Shown here: in pieces, positions 10,449 through 19,359 of the stretch | How positions within the stretch are numbered: the stretch's first letter is position 1 | How the letters are laid out: every line of letters starts with the position of its first letter | DNA from: Erwinia sp. JUb26 | Lineage (GTDB): Bacteria > Pseudomonadota > Gammaproteobacteria > Enterobacterales > Enterobacteriaceae | Length of the DNA stretch: 64,000 nucleotides | Assembly (NCBI RefSeq): GCF_003751505.1 | Contig: NZ_RJVB01000002.1 | Span: 465,480-529,479, forward strand | Reading direction: 5' to 3' | Translations under genes and position numbers: made by a program | The notes under the pieces: generated by a model | The model's database searches: none | The model's input: only the letters and a program-made list of their open reading frames with translations | What the model was told of the DNA's origin: nothing

Positions 10449-11099
10449 TTACAGGGCGATCGGGAAGATGGCACCCAGTACCATCGCGCCGAGGATGGCC
10501 CCGCCGGTAATCGGTTTACCCCAAAGGTAAAACAGCAGTGAACCCACCAGCGACCCCAGGCCGATCGGAATGGATGCGGTCATCGCGGAGAGGATAATCA
10601 ACGGCCCGAGGAAGCGACCCGAGGAATTACCCGCACCCATCATCACATCCGCGCCGTAGGTGGAGTCGCTGTTATTAATGGTAAATTTACGTGCCAGAAT
10701 AATGAGATAGCCCACCGCCAGCCCGAGCACCATTCCGGTGGCCAGCGAGGCGGCAAAGTTAGCGACCGGGAAAACGAAGCCCGCCCCCAGCAGCAGCGCA
10801 GGAACGCCCAGACCAATACCGGTCTGGATTGCGCCACCGATGTCGAGGATGCCGACCAGCGAGCCTTCAATAATGCGCGCAAACAGGAAGCTGGCACCGA
10901 AGGCCGCGACCGCGCCATAGACGCCGGTTTCCATGCCCGAACGCAGCATCGAAACAAAAGCCACTTCGTTGAAAGCGCCCAGGCCATAGACGTAATACAT
11001 GTGTGTACCGGCGAACACCCCGGCAGAAAGCAGGCCGACGAAGATCGGGAATGACCAGTCGTCGTACCAGAAACCGCGTTTTGACTCTTCCATTGCCAT
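10449..11099 (-). CDS. DUF4310 family multi-spanning membrane protein
   Basis: 216 residues with about six hydrophobic, glycine-rich segments, e.g. FPIFVGLLSAGVFAGTH near the N-terminus and GMVLGLAVGYLIILA in the middle. Recognised as DUF4310, a family known mainly as the companion of DUF4311, DUF4312 and the SFCGS protein. Function is not established. Stacked Gly-rich helices beside another membrane protein suggest one subunit of a two-part permease, possibly PTS-like; that is inference. It starts 7 bases after the DUF4311 stop. Confidence 0.8.
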   Translation of the reverse strand: MAMEESKRGFWYDDWSFPIFVGLLSAGVFAGTHMYYVYGLGAFNEVAFVSMLRSGMETGVYGAVAAFGASFLFARIIEGSLVGILDIGGAIQTGIGLGVPALLLGAGFVFPVANFAASLATGMVLGLAVGYLIILARKFTINNSDSTYGADVMMGAGNSSGRFLGPLIILSAMTASIPIGLGSLVGSLLFYLWGKPITGGAILGAMVLGAIFPIAL

Positions 11100-11106
11100 C
11101 GTCCTC

Positions 11107-11883
11107 TTATTTGCCGCTCAGGGAGTTGTGGATCATTTCCAGCCAGCCCGGTACGCCGAGCTGGAAGGATTCCAGTACCTTCATATCGAAACCACGGAAG
11201 AAACCACTCAGCACGAACAGCAGCACAATGGCGACCATCATCACTTTGGTGACGCGGTTCCAGCCCGCCTCTTCCACCCCTTTACCAATCAGGATACCCA
11301 GCACCAGGCCCGGTACGGCATTGCCCATGATCAGCTGCGCCAGCCCGCCGAAAATGGTGGCCCAGAAGCCGGATTTCTTACCGGCATCGATGGCCGCCAG
11401 CCAGAAGATCACCGGCATCACGGTATTGACCAGCAGGTTCGCGGCCGGAACCAGCACTTTAACCGCCGTCACCTGCAGCGCAGCGGGAACAGCGGAAGCG
11501 GTGGAGTTGAGGAACGCCACGACGATCATCCCAATGATGCCGCAGGCAATCGCCATCTTTTTCGGGTTGTGCAGAGTTTCTGCCACGTTGCGGTTTTTCA
11601 CCATCAGTGCGGCCGCCCCCCAGTTCGGGATAATGCGGTGATCCACATCCTGGGTGAAGGAACCGGCGGCAACCGATGACGCCCAGGCGTTAAAGAAGAA
11701 GCCCAGTCCGAAGGAGAAGTGAGAAGCCGGATCGCCCTCACAGGAGTTCAGTTCACCCAGCGTACGAAATGCGCCCATTCCCTGGGAGGTGGGAGCGTGA
11801 AACATGCGGGCGGCACCGGCACCCACGCCGACCCCAACCAGCCCGCCGATAATCAGCGATTTAAATAAAATGATTAAAAACAT
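11107..11883 (-). CDS. DUF4311 family multi-spanning membrane protein
   Basis: 258 residues. The N-terminus (FKSLIIGGLVGVGVGAGAARMFHAP) is a glycine-rich membrane helix, followed by several more hydrophobic segments (MAIACGIIGMIVVAFLN, NAVPGLVLGILIGKG, VMMVAIVLLFVLSGFF). It co-occurs with DUF4310 and is probably the second half of the same membrane complex. No catalytic or transport residues can be assigned. Function unknown. Confidence 0.8.
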   Translation of the reverse strand: MFLIILFKSLIIGGLVGVGVGAGAARMFHAPTSQGMGAFRTLGELNSCEGDPASHFSFGLGFFFNAWASSVAAGSFTQDVDHRIIPNWGAAALMVKNRNVAETLHNPKKMAIACGIIGMIVVAFLNSTASAVPAALQVTAVKVLVPAANLLVNTVMPVIFWLAAIDAGKKSGFWATIFGGLAQLIMGNAVPGLVLGILIGKGVEEAGWNRVTKVMMVAIVLLFVLSGFFRGFDMKVLESFQLGVPGWLEMIHNSLSGK

Positions 11884-11916
11884 CAGCTTTTCCTTTAGTT
11901 TTATTGCCCAACGTTT

Positions 11917-12216
11917 TTAGCTTTTCGAGGAAAAATCCACCTGCTCGGCATCAATCACCGAAACATTGACGGTAATCGCCAGTTCCACGCTGTACAGCCG
12001 TCGTTCGCGCGCGAGGAAGAAGAACAGAAACTTCTCGGTTTTCACGCTCTGCGTGGCCCGCAGGACCTGAACGTCAATCGGTTCGATGCGCAGCAGGATT
12101 TTGCTGGTGGATTTCAGTACGGTGTTTTGTACCCGGCTGAGGGCATCGGCAAAGGCTTTGCCCTTGCTGTCGCCCTTGCCGCTGACGTTCACCGTCGTGG
12201 TGAATTGCTCTTTCAT
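11917..12216 (-). CDS. DUF4312 family small cytoplasmic protein
   Basis: 99 residues, soluble, mixed alpha/beta pattern with no histidine or cysteine, so it is unlikely to be a phosphocarrier itself. The start overlaps the stop of the SFCGS gene by one base (TGATG), indicating translational coupling and probably equimolar production. Only genomic association suggests a role with the DUF4310/DUF4311 membrane pair. Confidence 0.78.
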   Translation of the reverse strand: MKEQFTTTVNVSGKGDSKGKAFADALSRVQNTVLKSTSKILLRIEPIDVQVLRATQSVKTEKFLFFFLARERRLYSVELAITVNVSVIDAEQVDFSSKS

Positions 12217-12575
12217 CAGCCGTGCTTCTTCTGCCAGGCCTGCACCAGACGCTCGCCCAGCTCTTCTTTATCCATAAAGCCGAAGCCCAGCACGTTTGCG
12301 CCTTCATTGATGGCGGTGACGCCCTCATCGACGGAGCGCATGCCGTATTTCGCTTTATAGCCATGTTTGGTCTGCGCGGTGATCGCACCGGCACCGCCGC
12401 TGCCGCAGAATGAGATGCCGAAGGTGGCATTTTCCGCTTTCATCACGTCGCCCAGCTTCATATCCGCCGCCACGCCCGGTACCACAATGGCTTTACCGCC
12501 CGCCTTCTCGACGCCTGCGGCGACTTTCTGGCCTTTACCTAAACGATCGCCGATCACGACAATAATTTGAGACAT
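12216..12575 (-). CDS. Glycine-rich SFCGS family protein
   Basis: 119 residues. The family-naming motif GISFCGSGGAGAI lies at about residues 53-65 and contains the only cysteine. The N-terminus (IIVVIGDRLGKGQKVAAG) looks like a nucleotide- or phosphate-binding strand-loop-helix. I infer that the single exposed cysteine could be a phosphoryl acceptor as in PTS EIIB domains, which would supply the missing phosphorylation step of this operon; no experiment is known to me. A good AAGGAA site precedes the ATG. Confidence 0.8.
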   Translation of the reverse strand: MSQIIVVIGDRLGKGQKVAAGVEKAGGKAIVVPGVAADMKLGDVMKAENATFGISFCGSGGAGAITAQTKHGYKAKYGMRSVDEGVTAINEGANVLGFGFMDKEELGERLVQAWQKKHG

Positions 12576-12638
12576 GCTGTGTTCCTTAAATTTAATGGGT
12601 TATTACGCGTGCTGTCGGTAGCGGCAAGCCTACCCAGC

Positions 12639-12974
12639 TCACAAGGCGTTTTCTTTCGCCACTTCAAAATGAACGGAGAGGAGCCAGGCTTCCTCTTTGG
12701 GCAGGTTGCCAAACAGATCCACCACCTGCTGTGCCAGTACCATCGACTCTGCTGAAATGTCTTCAAACAGTTCCGCTTCCACTTCCGGCAGCGGTTCGCC
12801 GGTCAGCGAACGTAGCGCCATCGCCTTAACGTGTGAGGTAAGCATCTGCTGCTGCACCGCATTAGGCACGATGGTGCGTTCGGCAAACAGTCCGGCAATC
12901 TGCGTCATCACCTGCTCGGCCAGAGCCTGAATTTCGTCGCTGCGTTCTGTGGCCGACAACGTTCCATTACTCAC
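12639..12974 (-). CDS. Stand-alone PTS regulation domain (PRD) protein
   Basis: A 111-residue single-domain protein, first gene of the operon. I choose a GTG at 12974, preceded by AGGGG, because the longer frame from 13076 adds residues unlike a PRD. The two histidines expected of a PRD are present (TSHVKAM and LSVHFEVA). In known regulators such domains are phosphorylated by HPr or EII proteins. Here one occurs without a DNA- or RNA-binding module, so it may be a phosphorylation-sensitive partner of the permease or of the regulator at the operon's far end. Confidence 0.78.
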   Translation of the reverse strand: MSNGTLSATERSDEIQALAEQVMTQIAGLFAERTIVPNAVQQQMLTSHVKAMALRSLTGEPLPEVEAELFEDISAESMVLAQQVVDLFGNLPKEEAWLLSVHFEVAKENAL

Positions 12975-13263
12975 ATCGATCCCCTGTGTTACGTTTCGGC
13001 GTAGACCAGAAACCTTTTTGCTGATGCAAATAAAGTACTGCCGGAGGGCGCGACTGTGGAGAACGACTTTTTCCACTTCGAAACGGAAATAATGGCCACA
13101 GGAGCGATCCCGCTCGCAAAAACGTTGAAATGTGCGTTTTTAATTTAAGTTTGAAATTTACGGCGAAAAAAACGAAACATTCCGCATATTCCGTGCGTTA
13201 CGGGAATAAAAGTGAGGTTATCGCGAAGGGGAAATAACGATGAAAGAAGAAAAACTTATGGTG
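12975..13263 (-). promoter_or_regulatory. Promoter/operator region of the DUF4310-dga operon
   Basis: A non-coding, AT-rich stretch between the first gene of the operon and the cybC terminator. The clearest element is an imperfect palindrome at 13188-13207 (ATTCCGT...CGGGAAT) with a related half repeat just to its left, a candidate site for the dimeric regulator. I found no sigma-54 consensus and no convincing CRP site. The transcription start cannot be placed. Confidence 0.4.
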
Positions 13264-13285
13264 AAAAAAGGCCCCTGGTGGGGCC
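13264..13285 (-). terminator. Terminator of cybC
   Basis: GGCCCC/GGGGCC stem (13270-13275 with 13280-13285) with a four-base loop and six T on the minus strand, 22 bases after the cybC stop. Confidence 0.88.
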
Positions 13286-13306
13286 CTGAGTAATTAGCCG
13301 TAGTGG

Positions 13307-13693
13307 CTAGCGGAATTTCTTATGGCCTTCGTCACGGGTGGCGGCAAACTGCTTCGCCTGTTCCTTTGCACCGGCCAAATCGCCGGCGTTAGCCAGCTTC
13401 AGGCTGGCGTCAATCTGACCAATCAGCTTATCCAGTTCGGCATGATAGTCCTTCACCTGCGAACTGTCGGCGGGCTGCCCCTCAAGCTTATCCGGCGTGT
13501 GGGTTTTCGCATCGCTGGCAGCGGTGCGCATATCGCTTAAGGCGCGCACCATCTCCGCCTTATCATCGGTTTTCTGTACCGTCCTTAAAGCACCTTTCAG
13601 GACGTCCATATCACCTTCAAGATCCTGCGCCAGCAGCGGGGATGCGGCGCACAACAGGGCAGAGCTCAACATTGCAATTAATAATTTACGCAT
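13307..13693 (-). CDS. cybC: Periplasmic cytochrome b562
   Basis: Small four-helix-bundle haem protein of the periplasm with electron-transfer capacity; its physiological partner is not established. 128 residues with a clear Sec signal (MRKLLIAMLSSALLCAASPLLAQ). The axial ligands are the Met near the start of the mature chain (GDMDVL) and the His in the C-terminal DEGHKKFR, as in E. coli b562. It is the downstream neighbour of pmbA, as in other enterobacteria, but separated from it by a strong terminator and so transcribed on its own. Confidence 0.9.
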   Translation of the reverse strand: MRKLLIAMLSSALLCAASPLLAQDLEGDMDVLKGALRTVQKTDDKAEMVRALSDMRTAASDAKTHTPDKLEGQPADSSQVKDYHAELDKLIGQIDASLKLANAGDLAGAKEQAKQFAATRDEGHKKFR

Positions 13694-13729
13694 ATCAGAT
13701 CCTATTTTTATAAACGGGTATCATGCTGC

Positions 13730-13757
13730 AAAAAAAAGGCGACTTCACAGTCGCCTT
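13730..13757 (-). terminator. Terminator of pmbA
   Basis: Perfect 8-bp stem (13737-13744 with 13749-13756), four-base loop and eight T on the minus strand, 25 bases after the pmbA stop. Confidence 0.9.
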
Positions 13758-13781
13758 CTATATTACGCGTAAATTGTTAAA

Positions 13782-15122
13782 TTATTGTCCGGCAATATTC
13801 ATTTCTGGTAACAAAACGGATCCGCACTGAATATTGCTGCGCGTTTCAATATCGCTACCGACGCTGACCATATTGCGCCACATATCTTTCAGATTGCCGG
13901 CGATGGTAATTTCACTGACCGGATACTGAATCACCCCGTTTTCCACCCAGAAACCGGATGCGCCGCGCGAGTAGTCACCGGTAATACCGCTTACGCCCTG
14001 CCCCATCAGCTCGGTCACCACCAGGCCGGTGCCCAGCTGCTTCAGCATCTGTTCAAAACTGTGGCCCTGACCGGCAATGCGCCAGTTGTGAATACCGCCC
14101 GCGTGGCCAGTGCTCTGTAGCCCCAGCTTACGCGCCGAATAGCTGGTCAGCAGCCAGGTTTGCAGCACGCCGTCTTTGATGATGTCACGGGACTGCGTGC
14201 GGATACCCTCGCTGTCGAACGGCGTGGAGGCCAGGCCCTTCAGCAGATGCGGCTGTTCCTGAATGGTCAGCCAGTCCGGCAGGATCTGCTGGCCGAGGGA
14301 GTCCAGCAGGAAGGTCGATTTGCGGTAGACGCTGCCGCCGCTGATGGCACCCACCAGGTGACCGAAGAGGCCGGTGGCCACTTCGGCGGCGAACAGCACC
14401 GGCGCTTTCATAGTAGAAAGCTTGCGCGGAGAAAGACGCGACAGCGTACGGCGGGCGCACTCTTCACCCACCGACTCCGGTGAGCTCAGGTCGGTGATGG
14501 CCCGTCCGATGGTGTAGGCGTAATCGCGCTCCATATCGCCATTTTCTTCGGCAATCACGCAGCTGGAAAGAGAGTGGCGGCTGGAGCAGTAGCCCTGCAG
14601 CATGCCGTGGCTGTTGCCAAACACTTTAATCCCCACGTGGCTGTTAAAGCTGCCGCCTTCGGTATTGGTAATACGTTTATCGACATTCAGCGAAGCCTGT
14701 TCCGCACGCGCGGCCAGTTCGATAGCACGATCGGCATCGATCTCAGCGGGGTGGAACAGATCCAGATCCGGCGCATCGAACGCCAGAAGATCGCGATCGG
14801 CAACGCCCGCATACGGATCCGGTGAGGTGTAGCGGGCAATATCGATCGCCGCCTGAACGGTACGTTTAATCGCTTCCGGGCTGAGATCGGTCGATGAGGC
14901 GCTGCCTTTGCAGTTCTGATGATAAACGGTAATGCCCAGCGCACCGTCGCTGTTGAACTCGACATTTTCCACTTCACCATAGCGCGTGCTCACGCTGATG
15001 CCGGTAGTTTTGCTTACCGCGACTTCTGCCCCATCAGAACCGGCTTTTGCCAGTTCGAGTGCCGTCGCGACCGCCTGTTCCAGGATTTTTCGCTGTTCTG
15101 CAACTTGGGAGAGTAATTTCAT
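13782..15122 (-). CDS. pmbA: Metalloprotease subunit PmbA (TldE)
   Basis: Forms with TldD a zinc protease that trims modified peptides such as the microcin B17 precursor and degrades CcdA. 446 residues, same as E. coli (450). PmbA is the non-metal-binding partner, and accordingly the HExxxH motif of TldD is not seen. Domain pattern: N-terminal alpha/beta ([14 protein letters not shown]) and C-terminal barrel ([20 protein letters not shown]). Divergent from darP. Confidence 0.95.
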   Translation of the reverse strand: MKLLSQVAEQRKILEQAVATALELAKAGSDGAEVAVSKTTGISVSTRYGEVENVEFNSDGALGITVYHQNCKGSASSTDLSPEAIKRTVQAAIDIARYTSPDPYAGVADRDLLAFDAPDLDLFHPAEIDADRAIELAARAEQASLNVDKRITNTEGGSFNSHVGIKVFGNSHGMLQGYCSSRHSLSSCVIAEENGDMERDYAYTIGRAITDLSSPESVGEECARRTLSRLSPRKLSTMKAPVLFAAEVATGLFGHLVGAISGGSVYRKSTFLLDSLGQQILPDWLTIQEQPHLLKGLASTPFDSEGIRTQSRDIIKDGVLQTWLLTSYSARKLGLQSTGHAGGIHNWRIAGQGHSFEQMLKQLGTGLVVTELMGQGVSGITGDYSRGASGFWVENGVIQYPVSEITIAGNLKDMWRNMVSVGSDIETRSNIQCGSVLLPEMNIAGQ

Positions 15123-15308
15123 CGACCTGCCGTATAATTAACAGTGCGGTTTCCCTGTGGTCTAACTCGTTCATATCCTGAGCTTTAAACCACCTGCAAA
15201 ACCGCGCATGGGTGATAAGGGTTAATTTGAGTCTAACAGACTCAGAGAACAATTTCGCAGTAGCCGAAATTTCCTGATAGCATTAGCCTCTTTTTTTGGA
15301 GCCTAACC

Positions 15309-15851
15309 ATGACCAAGCAGCCCGAAGACTGGCTCGACGACGTACCCGATAACGAAGAAGAAGAAGACGACGAGATTATCTGGGTCAGTAAAAGTGAAAT
15401 TAAACGCGACGCCGAAGAGCTGAAACGCCTGGGCGCCGAGCTGGTAGAACTGGGGAAAAACTCCCTGGACCGCATCCCGCTGGATGAGGATCTGCGTGCC
15501 GCGATCGAGCTGGCGCAGAAGATTAAAAAAGAGGGCCGTCGCCGTCAGATGCAGCTGATCGGAAAGATGCTGCGCTCGCGTGATGAAGAGCCGATCCGCA
15601 TCGCGCTGGATAAGCTGAAAAACCGCCACAACCAGCAGGTTGCGCTGTTCCACAAGCTGGAAGTGCTGCGCGATCGTCTGGTTGAGCAGGGTGATGATGC
15701 CGTACCGGACGTGCTGAATCTGTATCCCGATGCCGACCGTCAGCAGCTGCGCGCGATGATTCGCAACGCGCAGAAAGAGAAAGCGGAGAACAAACCGCCT
15801 AAAGCCTATCGTCAAATCTTCCAGTATTTGCGCGAGCTGGCCGAAGCGTAA
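15309..15851 (+). CDS. darP: Dual-action ribosomal maturation protein DarP (YjgA)
   Basis: A 50S-assembly factor that binds late precursors and helps the peptidyl-transferase centre mature. 180 residues, very charged: an acidic N-terminus (EEEEDDE) then a helical bundle ([21 protein letters not shown]). The ATG at 15309 is preceded by GGAG. Divergent from pmbA and convergent with mpl, as in E. coli. Confidence 0.93.
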   Translation: MTKQPEDWLDDVPDNEEEEDDEIIWVSKSEIKRDAEELKRLGAELVELGKNSLDRIPLDEDLRAAIELAQKIKKEGRRRQMQLIGKMLRSRDEEPIRIALDKLKNRHNQQVALFHKLEVLRDRLVEQGDDAVPDVLNLYPDADRQQLRAMIRNAQKEKAENKPPKAYRQIFQYLRELAEA

Positions 15852-15971
15852 CCCGCATGGACAGGGCTGCAACTCGTGCGCCCTGTCCTGATATTGAATC
15901 CGGTTCGGGTAAGCGTTTTCGGAAACAGCCGCATTACGATAGCAATGCGACTGCCGCCGTGAACACGTTCG

Positions 15972-17336
15972 TTACTTTTCCGCTTTCGCCAGACGATCCA
16001 GCAGCTTCTGGTGAATACCGCCGAACCCGCCGTTGCTCATCACCAGGATGTAGTCGCCAGGCTGGGCTTTTTTGGCAATCATCTCAACCAGCGTATCGAC
16101 ATCCGCACTCCACTGAGCGGGCTGCACGCAGGCTTCCGCGACTTCCACCACCTGCCACGGAATGTGGTGAGGCTGGAAGAGGAAGACTTCGTCGGCGCGG
16201 CCCAGCGCCGGAGCCAGATCGTCCTTGCTGATGCCCATTTTCATGGTGTTGGAGCGCGGCTCCAGCACGGCAAGAATGCGTGCGGTGCCACCGACTTTAC
16301 TGCGCAGCGCCGCCAGCGTGGCGAGGATTGCCGTCGGGTGATGGGCAAAATCGTCGTAGACTTTGATGCCGTTGCTCTCACCGCGCAGTTCCAGGCGACG
16401 ACGGGCGTTGATAAAGTCGTTAAGCGCACGGCCGGCATCTTCCGGCTTCACGCCAACGTGGCGCGCGGCGGCAATCGCCATCATGCCGTTTTGCATGTTG
16501 TGCTCGCCCACCAGCGACCAGTTCACCTCAGCAACCCGCTCACCGTCGAGATACACTTCCCAGCGGGAAGCATCCGGGACCAGCTTTTTCACCTGCCAGT
16601 GTCCGTTATCGCCGACAATTTCCTGCTCGCTCCAGCAGCCCATCGCCATCACCTGCTTCAGGTTGGCATCGTTCTCCGGCAGGATGATTTTCCCCTGTCC
16701 CGGAACAATACGCACCAGATGATGGAACTGCTTCTGAATCGCCCGCAGATCGTCAAAGATATCCGCGTGATCGAACTCGAGGTTGTTGAGGATCAGCGTG
16801 CGCGGGCAGTAGTGAACAAATTTGGAACGCTTGTCAAAAAACGCACAGTCGTACTCGTCCGCTTCAATGACAAAAAATGGGCTTTTTCCTAAATTTGCTG
16901 AAACCTCGAAATTGCCCGGCACGCCGCCGATCACAAAGCCCGGTTCATAGCCGCAGGCCTGTAAAATCCACGCTGCCATGCCCGCCGTGGTGGTTTTTCC
17001 GTGAGTTCCTGCTACCGCGATAACCCAGCGGTCGCGCAGAACAAAATCATGCAGCCACTGAGGCCCGGAAAGGTAAGGAATATTACGCTCCAGCACGGCT
17101 TCGACACAGGGATTACCCCGGCTCATCGCGTTGCCGATGATCACCAGATCCGGTGCCGGATCGAGCTGGGATGCATCATAACCCTGAATTAAATCAATGC
17201 CCTGCTTCTCCAGCAGTGTGCTCATTGGCGGATAGACGTTAGCATCGGAGCCGGTGACGTCGTGCCCCAGCGAACGTGCCAGCATCGCCAGGCCGCCCAT
17301 GAAGGTGCCACAGATACCGAGGATGTGAATACGCAT
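15972..17336 (-). CDS. mpl: UDP-MurNAc:L-alanyl-gamma-D-glutamyl-meso-DAP ligase
   Basis: Peptidoglycan-recycling ligase that joins the salvaged tripeptide to UDP-MurNAc. I start at 17336, giving 454 residues beginning MRIHILGICGTFMGG (E. coli 457); the frame is open for 97 codons further upstream but that part is not homologous. The Mur-ligase ATP loop is GTHGKTTTAGM, followed by VIEADEYDCAFFD in the central domain and NARRRLELRGE in the C-terminal domain. Divergent from fbp. Confidence 0.95.
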   Translation of the reverse strand: MRIHILGICGTFMGGLAMLARSLGHDVTGSDANVYPPMSTLLEKQGIDLIQGYDASQLDPAPDLVIIGNAMSRGNPCVEAVLERNIPYLSGPQWLHDFVLRDRWVIAVAGTHGKTTTAGMAAWILQACGYEPGFVIGGVPGNFEVSANLGKSPFFVIEADEYDCAFFDKRSKFVHYCPRTLILNNLEFDHADIFDDLRAIQKQFHHLVRIVPGQGKIILPENDANLKQVMAMGCWSEQEIVGDNGHWQVKKLVPDASRWEVYLDGERVAEVNWSLVGEHNMQNGMMAIAAARHVGVKPEDAGRALNDFINARRRLELRGESNGIKVYDDFAHHPTAILATLAALRSKVGGTARILAVLEPRSNTMKMGISKDDLAPALGRADEVFLFQPHHIPWQVVEVAEACVQPAQWSADVDTLVEMIAKKAQPGDYILVMSNGGFGGIHQKLLDRLAKAEK

Positions 17337-17502
17337 AAAAGGTCTTTTCCTTAAAAGTTCGTCGCACAGTGTAGCGCCCCCATCGAGCGGAAGAAACGGA
17401 TTTACCCTATGTTCTTTACCGTTCAATCGGCTAAACTGCGTACGCATACGTTGCAGTTTGTAAAACAGGCTGCTACTCAACCGCAGATTCAGGGATTGTG
17501 TT

Positions 17503-18501
17503 ATGAAAACGTTAGGCGAATTTATCGTCGAGAAGCAACACGACTTTCCGCACGCAACGGGTGAACTGACCTCATTGATCTCCGCGATCAAACTGGGCGC
17601 AAAAATCATCCACCGCGATATCAACAAAGCAGGCCTGGTTGATATTCTTGGCGCAAGCGGCGCTGAAAATGTGCAGGGCGAGCAACAAATGAAGCTCGAC
17701 CTGTACGCAAACGAAAAACTGAAAGCCGCGCTGAAGGCCAGGGGTATCGTTGCCGGTATCGCATCTGAAGAAGAAGACGAGATCGTTATCTTCGAAGGTG
17801 TGGAAAACGGTAAGTACGTGGTCCTGATGGACCCTCTCGACGGTTCTTCAAATATCGATGTAAACGTTTCCGTTGGAACGATCTTCTCAATTTACCGCCG
17901 TATCACCCCTCCGGGTACGCCGGTTACCGAAGAAGACTTCCTGCAGCCGGGTAGCCAGCAGGTCGCAGCGGGCTATGTGGTTTACGGTTCGTCCACCATG
18001 CTGGTGTACACCACCGGTTATGGCGTTCACGCCTTTACCTACGATCCGTCACTGGGCGTATTCTGCCTCAGCGCCGAGAGGATGACCTTCCCGGAGAAGG
18101 GTTACACCTACTCCATTAACGAAGGTAACTACATTCGATTCCCGCAGGGCGTGAAGAAGTACCTCAAGTTCTGTCAGGAAGAGGATCTGGAAACTCATCG
18201 TCCTTATACCTCACGCTACATCGGCTCTCTGGTGGCGGACTTCCACCGCAACCTGCTGAAGGGCGGCATCTACCTGTACCCAAGCACGGCCAGCCACCCG
18301 AAAGGTAAACTGCGCCTGCTGTATGAGTGCAACCCGATGGCGTTCCTCGCGGAGCAGGCGGGCGGCAAGGCCAGCGACGGTCAAAACCGTATTCTGGATC
18401 TGATCCCCGAAACGCTGCACCAGCGTTCACCGTTCTTCGTCGGCAACGACCATATGGTGGATGATACCGAACGTTTCCTGCGGGAATTCCCGGACAACTA
18501 A
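17503..18501 (+). CDS. fbp: Fructose-1,6-bisphosphatase class I
   Basis: Gluconeogenic enzyme hydrolysing fructose 1,6-bisphosphate to fructose 6-phosphate. 332 residues, identical in length to E. coli Fbp. The metal-binding signature [19 protein letters not shown] lies near residue 110, and the substrate-binding segment [20 protein letters not shown] at about 265-284. A perfect hairpin terminator follows. Confidence 0.97.
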   Translation: MKTLGEFIVEKQHDFPHATGELTSLISAIKLGAKIIHRDINKAGLVDILGASGAENVQGEQQMKLDLYANEKLKAALKARGIVAGIASEEEDEIVIFEGVENGKYVVLMDPLDGSSNIDVNVSVGTIFSIYRRITPPGTPVTEEDFLQPGSQQVAAGYVVYGSSTMLVYTTGYGVHAFTYDPSLGVFCLSAERMTFPEKGYTYSINEGNYIRFPQGVKKYLKFCQEEDLETHRPYTSRYIGSLVADFHRNLLKGGIYLYPSTASHPKGKLRLLYECNPMAFLAEQAGGKASDGQNRILDLIPETLHQRSPFFVGNDHMVDDTERFLREFPDN

Positions 18502-18507
18502 CGGTTA

Positions 18508-18540
18508 AGCAGGGCGGTCAGATGACCGCCCTGCTCTTTT
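18508..18540 (+). terminator. Terminator of fbp
   Basis: 13-bp perfect stem (18508-18520 with 18523-18535), two-base loop, followed by CTTTT. Confidence 0.88.
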
Positions 18541-18685
18541 GTAGATCTGCTTATTCGTTTGGTGAACGGGGCAAGTCAGCGAATCACCCATCCTTTTTCA
18601 GCACCCGCCCGCTCGGAAGAATCTGCTATCGCTCCGACGTATTCTTAAACGCTGAAAAAGCGCAGGACTTTAAAGTTGACCTGGC

Positions 18686-18691
18686 TATAAT
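18686..18691 (+). promoter_or_regulatory. Consensus -10 element upstream of ppa
   Basis: A perfect TATAAT lies 38 bases before the ppa ATG. No good -35 sits 17 bases upstream, so the assignment rests on the -10 and its position. Confidence 0.5.
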
Positions 18692-18729
18692 ACCCGGCAC
18701 TCAACCTAATATGATTTAAGGAACTCAGA

Positions 18730-19260
18730 ATGAGCCTGAACCATGTACCAGCGGGCAAAGACCTGCCAGATGACATCTACGTTGTTATCGAGATCCCGGC
18801 TAACGCTTCTCCGATCAAATACGAAGTAGACAAAGAGTCTGGCGCTCTGTTCGTTGACCGCTTTATGGCGACAGCAATGTTCTATCCGTGCAACTACGGT
18901 TACATCAACAACACCCTGTCTCTGGATGGGGATCCGGTTGACGTGCTGGTACCAACCCCGTACCCGCTGCAGCCTGGTTCAGTGATCCGCTGCCGTCCGG
19001 TTGGCGTACTGAAGATGACCGATGAATCTGGCGAAGATGCCAAGGTTGTTGCGGTACCACACAGCAAGCTGAGCAAAGAGTACGAGCACATCCAGGATGT
19101 GAACGACCTGCCAGAGCTGCTGCGCGGCCAGATCACCCACTTCTTCGAGCAGTACAAAGCGCTGGAAAAAGGCAAATGGGTTAAGGTTGACGGCTGGGAA
19201 GGCGTTGAAGCCGCTAAAGCTGAAATCGTCTCTTCTTTCGAGCGCGCTGCTAAGAAATAA
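18730..19260 (+). CDS. ppa: Inorganic pyrophosphatase
   Basis: Family I soluble pyrophosphatase; hydrolyses the PPi made by polymer synthesis, so essential. 176 residues (E. coli 176). The metal-binding aspartates are in DGDPVDVLV (about residues 66-74), and the N-terminal substrate lysine/glutamate region ([19 protein letters not shown]) is intact. Monocistronic, with its own -10 and a terminator downstream. Confidence 0.97.
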   Translation: MSLNHVPAGKDLPDDIYVVIEIPANASPIKYEVDKESGALFVDRFMATAMFYPCNYGYINNTLSLDGDPVDVLVPTPYPLQPGSVIRCRPVGVLKMTDESGEDAKVVAVPHSKLSKEYEHIQDVNDLPELLRGQITHFFEQYKALEKGKWVKVDGWEGVEAAKAEIVSSFERAAKK

Positions 19261-19325
19261 GACCGAGACCTGACCGATCAAGCCGAAATTCACAATGTTC
19301 GGCGGCTGTCGGCGCGGAGTCAGAA

Positions 19326-19359
19326 AAATCCGGGGGCGTTCGCGTTCCCGGATTTTTTT
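19326..19359. terminator. Bidirectional terminator between ppa and the ANTAR gene
   Basis: AATCCGGG / CCCGGATT stem with a run of T on both sides; it can end ppa from the left and the nitrilase operon from the right. The ANTAR gene stop codon lies in its edge. Confidence 0.8.

Noticed and set aside
12975..13263. Sigma-54 promoter for the DUF4310-dga operon
   Set aside because: Searched because the Salmonella dga operon uses sigma-54; no GG-N10-GC element with acceptable flanks was found, and the regulator here is of the PRD/HTH type.
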